A stretch of 64,000 nt of DNA, from the NCBI RefSeq assembly GCF_002288925.2, contig NW_022098076.1:80704526-80768525 (forward strand), in the 5' to 3' direction. The stretch comes from Delphinapterus leucas (lineage: Eukaryota; Chordata; Mammalia; Artiodactyla; Monodontidae). Positions 56,580-64,000 of the stretch are shown one piece after another. The number at the start of each line of letters is the position of its first letter. Positions within the stretch are counted from its first letter, which is position 1. The translations under genes were made by a program, and so were the position numbers. The notes below the pieces were generated by a model. That model was not told where the DNA came from and did no database searches. It saw nothing but the letters and a program-made list of their open reading frames with translations.

Positions 56580-56821
56580 ATCCTCTAGTCTTCCTAGGGG
56601 TTCTGTAAACTACCTGTAAGTTCCCTTTTTGGCATAAGTTAGCCAGAATTTACTCCCTCTCTTTCAGCTGAGAGTCCTGACTGACAATGGTGTGGTACAA
56701 TCTGATGGCATGAGCATCAAAGAAACTGAGGAATGTGTGATGTGAAGACCATGTAGAGGGACTGAAAGGGAAAGGGGTTTTGTCAAAAAACACAGAGTTA
56801 TTCATGAATATACCATGAAAT

Positions 56822-57235
56822 ATACCTATAAGGACGTTCATTTTAGTCTTATTTATAATAGCAAAATAGAGTGGCTTAAAAAATATGCTCTGTAGAGAGT
56901 TGCTCTAAAAATTTAGCCAAAAATTATGCTCCTTTAAGTTCTTATAGGAAATTACAATGCTGTGTTCTTGAAAACTTAATGACATGGAAGCATGTTTAAG
57001 ATTTATTGCCAAATAAGAAAAACAAGATTATAGGATAATATATACAGTGTGAGCTCAATTTTGTTAATAAAACTGTAGAAGTCTGTATAAAAATACTAGA
57101 GGTATATATTAGTAACATGTTAAAAGTGATTGTCCTTGGAGAATAGGATTATAAATCATATACATTTTCTTCTTTGTGCTTTTAAGTATTTTCAAATCTT
57201 CTGAAAGGAGTGGTTTAAATGTTGTAATTAAAAAA
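56822..57235 (+). mobile_element. Old LINE-1 (L1ME type) 3' end
   Basis: 'gttcattttagtcttattta', 'ttaatgacatggaagcatgt', 'gtttaagatttattgccaaa', 'acatgttaaaagtgattgtc' and an A-rich end at 57230. Confidence 0.7.
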
Positions 57236-57321
57236 AAAATTAAAACAGAAGTGAAATTTTGATGATAAGTATTTCTTCCAAAAATACATTGGGGAGTTGG
57301 AGAGGGCTTTCTTACTTGTAG

Positions 57322-57542
57322 CCCAGCCATGGTGATAGGATCCCCGGCCCCCAGATTCTCCATCATGAATTCTGTAGCTTTAGTGCTGAATTGTGTCGTG
57401 GGGTGCCTCCCTGGGGATGCAGAAGAAACTACTGTGGTCACTAGTATACCTAGTTTGACTGAAAGTGGAGCTTTGGAATGTTTTCCTTGGGTGATAAGGA
57501 AAAGTATAGAGGTAATCTGGAATAGTTGCCTTTCAAAACCAG
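57322..57542 (+). other. Exon-like block with open frame, product unknown
   Basis: Preceded by the pyrimidine-rich acceptor GGGCTTTCTTACTTGTAG (57304-57321) and followed by CCAG/GTAAGG (GT at 57543), close to the ideal donor. Of the three plus frames only one is open across all 221 bases; it includes ATG codons at 57329 and 57359 and a peptide starting MVIGSPAPRFSIMNS. The length is normal for an internal exon, and 221 is not a multiple of 3, so skipping would shift frame. I recognise neither the peptide nor a transposable element. A minus frame (57109-57441) overlaps part of it. Its phase does not fit a direct join to the block at 47687-47981. Confidence 0.25.
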
Positions 57543-57544
57543 GT

Positions 57545-58970
57545 AAGGAAACATTAATTGTGCTGAAAATTTCACTAGGTCTGGGAACCTTTAACTAGTA
57601 CTAATTCTAAGCTCTGATTCATAGGGCAGTTTTTAAATTTTAAAAAATGTCTACATTTTCTTCCTGTTTAAAGGGTTAGTAAAGATTTATTTTGTTGAAA
57701 CATGTGGTTTAGTTTCCATAACATTAGTTTCCAAAAGCATTTTGGAAGTCTTTTTCTTTCCATAGATGGAAAGTTTCATGAAACCCTGTTTATCTTGAAA
57801 AAGTCTCTTTCCACTATAATACAGAACACAGAGAAAAGAAACACTCCCTCAAAAACCAGAGCAGTGTTCACTCAAGAAAAATAATCCATTTGTTTAATCT
57901 TCATGCAGCACCAATACACTAAGGTTTTTTTAGATGTAGCCAGGTCAAACAATATACTTCAAACTGCTTTATAGAAAAAGATGAACTCTATTTTCTCTAT
58001 GTATTTCAACAATTTTATTTAAAAAACTCTATACTAGATAAGACATATGTGCTGTAAACAATACAAAATAGCTAAAATACATTGCTTTTATAAATTTAAC
58101 ATCATGATCAGTTGCAGCTGTGTAGCACCCAAACACTGGAAGAGTGAACACAGAGAACTACATAAACTTTGAACGTGAATACCACACTTTTTCTTTCAAA
58201 TGGCTAACTTAATACTGCAGAATCCTTATAAGAAGTTGGCTCTCCTTGGCTTTGCCTTTTTTGGATCATTGAGAAACTTTGAGGTCATTGTTAGGATGGG
58301 GCCTGGGCTTCTTTCTGATCTTCAGATCAGGTGCCCTTGGATTTTCACCAAACCTAATGAATGCATATTATCAACATCCTGACTTCAGTAGTTTCTTGGG
58401 GGAAGACTATTGGCCATAGCCTCCTTAGAGGTTAACTCAGAACTAAAATCACTGCCTTGATTTTTGAGGTTTTAAAAAATTTTAATTTTTTGGTGAATCA
58501 GAGAGTGGGCAACTTTAAAGCCACCTGAGACCATATCCAGATAAAGAATTCCATATAGAGTTGCTCAGAAGCAGGTTATCTATGTAGAATTCTTAATTTC
58601 CCAGAAGTTTTAGGAATGTACTTGTGGTCTGTGTGTTGTGTATGAATTACCTCTGTGGAAGATGGCTCCACCGTGTCCCATAAATAATTAATGTATGTCC
58701 AGAACTTGCACCTGCACTGCTAGTTTCCATTTAAGAGCTCCTGTTTTAAAACCTGCAAGTTGTACTGAAGACTAGGATCATTTCATGTATGAGAAAATGA
58801 AAGAAATTGTGTCTTTCTTCAGATGTGAGAATGTGCTTCTATTATAAATTATTGTTCTTCCTCTGTTTCTTTTTCTCCTCCTGATATTTGTGTTGCTTTG
58901 GTGTCTTGGATCTCTCCTTCAGGTCTCTTAAATCTTCCTTAATTATTTCTACCTGTGTCTTTCTTTAATT
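57545..58970. other. No recognised feature
   Basis: AT-rich; small frames only. Nothing recognised in about 1.4 kb. Confidence 0.4.
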
Positions 58971-58974
58971 TGAT

Positions 58975-59366
58975 TTATTTTTTACAGACAACTTTTTAAA
59001 AGCAATTTTAGGTTTAAAACAAAATTGAGAGGACGGTACACAGATTTCCAGTATACCCGCTGCCTTGCCTCCCATGTGAAGAACCTTCCCCATTACCAGC
59101 GTCACTCTTCAGCACATTATATTTTGTAAGCAAGGATGAACCTACACTGATGCATCATAATCACCCAAAGCCCACAGTTTACCTTAGAGTTGGTTCACTC
59201 TTGGTGTTATACATTCTATGGGTCGGGATCACTGTATAATGGCATATATCCATAATTATAAATTTATACAGCATATTTGCATTGCCCTAAAAATCCTCTG
59301 TGCTATGCTTGTTTATCTCCCTGCCCTCCCAGAAACGTTGATATTTTATTGTCCCCAGAGTTAATA
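58975..59366 (-). mobile_element. Old LINE-1 (L1M) 3' UTR
   Basis: 'gcaattttaggtttaaaaca', 'aaattgagaggacggtacac', 'agatttccagtatacccgct', 'cataatcacccaaagcccac' and 'gccctaaaaatcctctgtgc' are the reverse complement of an L1M-type 3' UTR. A younger L1 lies directly to the right. Confidence 0.8.
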
Positions 59367-59367
59367 C

Positions 59368-60050
59368 CCCACTTTATTTATTTTTTTAACATCTTTATTG
59401 GAGTATAATTGCTTTACAATTGTGTGTTAGTTTCTGCTGTATAACAAAGTGAATCAGCTCTGCGTATACATATATCCCCATATCCCCTCCCTCTTGCGTC
59501 TCCCTCCCACTGTCCCAATCCCACCCCTCTAGATGATCACAAAGCACCGAGCTGATCTCCCTGTGCTGTGCAGCTGCTTCCCACTAGCTATCTATTTTAC
59601 ATTTGGTAGTGTATATATGTCCATGTCACTCTCTCACTTCGTCCCACCTTACCCTTCCCCCTCCCTGTGTCCTCAAGACCATTCTCTATGTCTGCGTCTT
59701 TATTCCTGTCCTGCCCCTAGGTTCATCAGAACTATTTTTTTTTTTTAGATTCCATATATATGTGTCAGCATACGGTATTTGTTTTTCTCTTTCTGACTTA
59801 CTTCACTCTGTATGACAGACTCTAGGCCCATCCACCTCACTATAAGCAACTCAATTTTGTTTCTTCTTATGACCGAGTAACATTCCATGGTATACATGTG
59901 CCACATCTTCTTTATCCATTCACCTGTCGATGGACACTTAGGTTGCTTCCATGACCTGGCTATTGTAAATAGTGCTGTAATGAACATTGTGGTACATGTC
60001 TCTTTTTGAATTATGGTCTTCTCAGGGTATATGACCAGTAATGGGATTGC
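59368..60050 (-). mobile_element. LINE-1 3' end, younger, 5'-truncated
   Basis: T-rich tail, 'catctttattggagtataat', the complete cetartiodactyl 3' UTR and the ORF2 C-terminus, truncated near 60050. Same family as 13832-14452, in the opposite orientation. Confidence 0.9.
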
Positions 60051-60065
60051 TGACTTTTGAGACAA
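59745..60065 (-). pseudogene. L1 ORF2 C-terminal remnant, frame open
   Basis: About 100 codons of the ORF2p C-terminal region in one open frame ending HIYGI and a stop, with SAIPLLVIYPEKTIIQKET and PSTGEWIKKMW readable. No endonuclease or reverse transcriptase domain remains, so it is a dead fragment. The ~100-codon open frame points to a fairly recent insertion. Confidence 0.85.
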
Positions 60066-61470
60066 AAAATTCAGATCTTAACAGTTATCATCTACCTTAA
60101 TTTATTTACTAATATTTTTTTAAAATTCCAAATTTCAAAATCACTATTTTTTTGGGTTTTTTTTATTCCAGAAAACCTCTTTTTCTTATCTTGATTTGCA
60201 CTGAGCATTCTTATTATGTTGTTATTCAAGTTATTTTCTGTCTCCACCAGCAACTCTGTTTCATTAGGGCCAAATCCAGACATTCTCTTTGTTCTTCTTC
60301 ACAGCTGCCAACCCCCCTTATGTGAATTACTCTTACTTGGTCATCCAGGTTCACTTCTAACTAAAAAGACTCCATGTATCATGTATCAGAAAAGAGATGT
60401 CTCTAGAGTGGCAGCCAGCTGTCCCTGTAGAGGCACCAAAGAGAGCCTGTTTTCTCTGTTTCCCAGGCTCCTCTCCCTTTCCCACTACTGGGAATATAGA
60501 AAATTCAGACCAGTTTTTTAATAGATAGAAAGACCTGGTGCCCTTATCCTGTGAATGTTCACCTCTTCTGCAGAGTACAGGGATCTTCTGGAGCCAAGTT
60601 CTTTAAATACCATGGCATTCAGATCCTTGGAGCCTCTTCAGTTTCTTCCCTCAGGTTCCCACCTAGCCCACAGAGGAAAGACTCCTGCAATAGCTCTATT
60701 ACTGGTACCCTTAGACCCCATCTATTTGTGGGCCTCTGCAAGAGAGGTGGATGGGTTGGAGCTGGAGTTAGGCTAAAGAAGCATGGGAAGTAGTCATCTG
60801 CTCTTTCTAGCATCTGTTTTAGGAAAGAAACACAAATGAAAACAAAAAGCAAACCTCTTTCAGTGAGAGGATTCATTTTAAGATCATGATGTGTATCTTA
60901 CACAGTATGCAGAAAGCTCTGTTGGGTTGGCATCCCCTGAATTATAATCATTATCTGTTTCCATATTTTATTAACGCAATAACGTATTCACAGTGGTAAC
61001 ACTTGAGCCACTATAAGATACTAAAGGAATGAAACATTACTAAAGAAAGTCAAATTACACACAGCCTAAGCTTTAGTGTTGTCTGACTTTATTCTATTCA
61101 GATACTTTGAAATGTAAACTCATGGATGATTTCCATAGTAACATTATAAAAAAAACAGATTATTCTATTAATCAGAATAGTTGACAAGACTAGTTGAAAG
61201 AGTTTACTGGTTATTTCTATGTTAGGTCAAGTGGAGTTATTCTAAACCTTATATAATAGTGTAGAATATATTTTAAAGTATTTTTATGAATAACATTATA
61301 AAAGTTTCACATTTTGCAAAATTCAGCATGTTATACTTCAAGCTGATAATAATTGTGTTTATTTTACTTCTCATACAGATTTGATTTTCCTCTTTTATTC
61401 TGTGACTGTTTTCCTATTGAAGAGAGGTTTTGTTTTTCAACTTCTTAGATATTCCTAGTAGAGACAATTT
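60066..61470. other. No recognised feature
   Basis: 60216-60876 has moderate GC and several overlapping short frames, none recognised. 60880-61470 is AT-rich. Confidence 0.4.
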
Positions 61471-61472
61471 TC

Positions 61473-61925
61473 GTGCCCGAAGGGCTGAGATTTGAGACTC
61501 TCTCAGCTTTAATTTGTTTCTCTTTAGAGATCAGTGTACAGGAGATGAAATGTGAACAATATGAATCTAGAACAAAACTTTATGGCAGTGGAATGTCAGA
61601 GAATTTATTGTGCTGTGTAACATGCAATTCTTGGCACAAGAGTATGTACACTGCTGATTTTACATTGTCCTTTTCCTTGTTTAATGGCTCCAGAAAAGAC
61701 AAAGATTCTAGTTTCACAAAGTGTTATCCTCAAGTACAGAGGTTTTTAAATATTGTGTATCTTTTTTATTATGAATTTGCTTTGCTTCTATTCTTCAGGC
61801 CTTTTCTAAGAAAATATTTTTGTATTGAGAAGTTAGAAAAATGGATTTCTGACTTATGTTTCAGTCTGAAAAATATATGTTTTAGATATTTTGGTAACTA
61901 TCATAATAGAAACATACCCCTTTGA
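61473..61925 (+). other. 150-codon open frame in AT-rich DNA, product unknown
   Basis: A single ATG-to-stop frame of 150 codons in sequence of low GC, where stops should be frequent. The predicted protein is rich in Phe, Leu, Ser, Lys and Cys, with a hydrophobic stretch around residues 92-110 (VYLFYYEFALLLFF) that could suggest a membrane segment, but no family is recognised. No A tail, splice pattern or Kozak-quality start is evident. Most likely chance or an unrecognised old element. Confidence 0.12.
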
Positions 61926-61929
61926 ACTG

Positions 61930-62115
61930 GAAATGAAATTCAACAGCCCACCTGGCATCTCTACTAGAATATCTAAGAGGTATCTTAAATGTTGCATGCC
62001 CAAGTAGAACTCTTTGTTTCTTACCTGTAGGAGTTTAATGATGTTTCCCCTAAAGTTACATCTACCTAGCATCTCAGAAAGTGACCTCATTTGAAATAAA
62101 AGACTTTGAAAATAT
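61930..62115. other. No recognised feature
   Basis: Short spacer before the MaLR LTR. Confidence 0.4.
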
Positions 62116-62119
62116 ATTT

Positions 62120-62472
62120 AAGGTAAAGACTTCAAGATGAGATCACCCTGGATTAGGGTGGGCCCTGCAGCCAATGACAAATGTCCTTGGAGACAGAAGA
62201 GAAGAATACAGAGACACAAGGAAAAAGGCCATGGGAAGATGAGAGAAGACATCAGAATTATGCTGCCACAAGTCAAGGACCATCCAGAGCCATCAGAAGC
62301 TGGAAGAAGCCAAGATGTATTTTCCCATAGAGTCTTTGGAGGGAATGTGGCCTTACCAACACTTCGATTTCAGACTGCTGGCCCCCAAAGCTATGAAAGA
62401 ATAAATTTCTGATGTTTTAAAAGACACCTAGTTTGTGACAATTTGTTATGGTCGTCACAGGAAACTAATACA
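62120..62472 (+). mobile_element. MaLR-type LTR (MLT1C/D), 5' end missing
   Basis: 'cttcaagatgagatcaccct', 'tggattagggtgggccctgc', 'agccaatgacaaatgtcctt' and the end 'cacaggaaactaatacac', with AATAAA at 62400. Same subfamily as 19400-19843 but lacking about the first 100 bases. Confidence 0.85.
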
Positions 62473-62474
62473 CC

Positions 62475-63358
62475 ACCTCTTCCAAAACCTGTTATTCCTC
62501 AGTCTTCCAAATTCAAGTCAATGATAACTCCATTCTCAAAATGTTGAAGGCATCCATGACTTGTCTTTTTATCTCACATTTAAAATCTAGTTTATTAGCT
62601 AATCCTGTTGGTTTTACCTTCCAACTATAACTGAAATTCAACTACTTCTCACCACCACCACTACTATAGCCCTGGTCCAGGACACCTCCATCCTTTGCCC
62701 ATCTCAGCAGCAGCCTGCTAGCTGGTCTTCCTAGTTCCACCTTTGGCCCTCCCTTTTACAGAGTGGATTCTTCATGTAGCAGCCAGGGTTATCCTTTTAA
62801 AGCTGAGTCAAGCCGCTCCTCCGCTCAAAATTCTTTATGGGTTGGATGTTTGTCTCACTGACAGTTAAATCCAAAGATTCTGCCAACTTCCCCATGATCT
62901 GCCACCTCCCAGTGTCACTCAGCTCATTCTCCACCATTCCCCTGACCCCACCTCTGCCCTGATTCCCACACATACAGCTACACTGGTGTCTCTCTCATCA
63001 TCTCGGGGCTTTTGTACCAGATATGTCTTCTGCCTGGAATGTTTTGCATGGTTTGCCCACCTCTTCACTCTCCTTCTGTCTTTGCTGAAATGTCACCTGA
63101 GGCTTTCTCTGATTCCCCTATAAAAATAGCCCCTTTCACTCTCTGTCTCCTTCACTCAGTCTTTTTCATAGTAGTAATCATGACTTGGCATGTTATTTGT
63201 TTATTGCTTGTTGTTATTTATCCACAGCTGCCTCCACCCCTGCCTTGAGTCCAAATCTCGCTAGAGTAAGAGCTGTGTTTTATTCAGGAGTTCAGTATTA
63301 TAACCCCAGCGCCTGGTACACAGCAAGCTCTCAGTAATTATTTATTGAATGAAAGGGC
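62475..63358 (+). mobile_element. LINE L2 3' region, about 880 bases
   Basis: Best-preserved L2 of the window, in continuous order: 'agctaatcctgttggtttta', 'ctacttctcaccaccaccac', 'gttatccttttaaagctgag', 'ttctgcctggaatgttttgc', 'gctgaaatgtcacctgaggc', 'aaccccagcgcctggtacac' and the end 'taattatttattgaatgaaa'. It covers the decayed end of ORF2 and the 3' UTR of this extinct family. Confidence 0.92.
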
Positions 63359-63359
63359 A

Positions 63360-64000
63360 GCTCAGACTGTACCATGAGACTTGTTTGTTAATACTTACTT
63401 TTAATACATCACAAAAAATCAGACATGCTCTCTATAGCTTCTTTATAACCTGTTTGAGAATTTGTCAGTAATTGAATATTATTCTAAAGGAATTAAAAAA
63501 ATTATTTTAACATAGTGGGTTTACAGCTGACTATTTAAATCAATCCACATATGCTGTATCTAAAAAATAATCAGAACACCCAAAAGATAAAAAGACCTTT
63601 CCACCTCTCTAGGATTCTCCATTTGTGACTCAAATTCACACTATTCTCTTATTCAGCTTTCATTTGCTTTTGAAGTTTTTGTTGGCAATTAAGCTGTGAC
63701 CCAGTTAAAATGTAGCAGGTCTGATCTTTGCTCTATTTCTTTTACTTCAATGACATTAAAAATTTTTACAAGGGTGGGAGCCAGAGGAGATGTCAGCTCC
63801 CCTCTGCCCTTCCTCCATCACCCCATTCTTTCCTGTTTTGCTCTGATGGCTACACCCCCTATTAAAGCTGTCTTTGCAAAGCATACCAGACATATGGATG
63901 GCTCAACTGAGGACCCTCAGCCTTGATTTCTCAGCACATTTCACACTTGTACTTCTCCTCTTGGTTATTCATGGTTTTCTCCCTACTCAGAGACTGACCT
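63360..64000. other. No recognised feature
   Basis: AT-rich to 63760, then moderate GC; no repeat or gene recognised up to the edge. Confidence 0.4.

Larger units (their letters stand above)
56210..56695 (+). mobile_element. Probable LTR-type repeat, interrupted by an assembly gap
   Basis: 'ctgataatcagacacacctg', 'atgatggcccagctgcctcc', 'agtctcagtgagaccgggct' and, after the gap, 'aagttccctttttggcataa' and 'gagagtcctgactgacaa' read like one ancient LTR whose 3' end is 'cttaagttagccagaa...gagtcctgactaa'. Family name uncertain. Confidence 0.45.

Noticed and set aside
1..64000. CRISPR arrays, operons or other prokaryotic systems
   Set aside because: No regularly spaced direct repeats, no dense coding and no ribosome-binding-site pattern; the sequence is mammalian throughout.

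Overview
The window is ordinary mammalian nuclear DNA, and almost certainly from a whale or dolphin. It carries six short tRNA-derived SINEs of the CHR type (diagnostic 5' end GGGCTTCCCTGGTGGCGCAG, then 'cgggcccgtgagccatggcc' and an A tail) plus one longer, older CHR copy. It also carries L1 copies with the cetartiodactyl-type 3' end and 5' UTR. Ruminant Bov-tA and BovB sequences were not seen, which favours Cetacea over cattle-like species. These assignments come from remembered consensus sequences, not from a database search.

I find no protein-coding gene I can name, no RNA gene and no CRISPR array. The window is best read as intergenic or deep intronic sequence built largely of transposable-element remains of different ages. 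Left to right: 1-1.48 kb is the GC-rich 5' UTR/promoter end of a minus-strand L1 running off the left edge. 1.5-13.8 kb is mostly old sequence with MIR, L2 and MER5A fragments and two solo MaLR LTRs with clean 5-bp target duplications. 13.83-14.45 kb is a young 5'-truncated L1 with a possible 3' transduction. 15.6-16.4 kb is an inverted L2 pair. 17.66-18.43 kb is an old L1 interrupted by a CHR SINE, followed by two MaLR LTRs. 24-28 kb is rich in minus-strand L2. About 28.6-32.1 kb is a long, badly decayed L1M.

In the right half, 33.9-34.8 kb is an L2 split by a MaLR LTR, and 35.3-36.3 kb holds two CHR SINEs. 38.3-39.3 kb is a pair of oppositely oriented old LTRs. 42-43.2 kb is an inverted CHR SINE pair. 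44 kb and 47 kb hold old L1ME pieces. 48.8-51.4 kb holds CHR, CHR-long and MER20 elements with two microsatellites. 53.1-55.9 kb is L2 interrupted by an LTR, followed by another LTR. 56.2-56.7 kb is an LTR-like repeat containing a perfect 67-bp tandem duplication against a 10-N assembly gap. 56.8-60.05 kb is L1 of several ages. 62.1-63.36 kb is an LTR followed by a long L2 3' end.

Two blocks outside any repeat I recognise (about 47.69-47.98 kb and 57.32-57.54 kb, both plus strand) have good splice acceptor and donor motifs around one continuously open frame. They are the best places to look for an unannotated exon, but nothing here proves they are transcribed. I do not see an undescribed biological system in this window; the notable points are structural.
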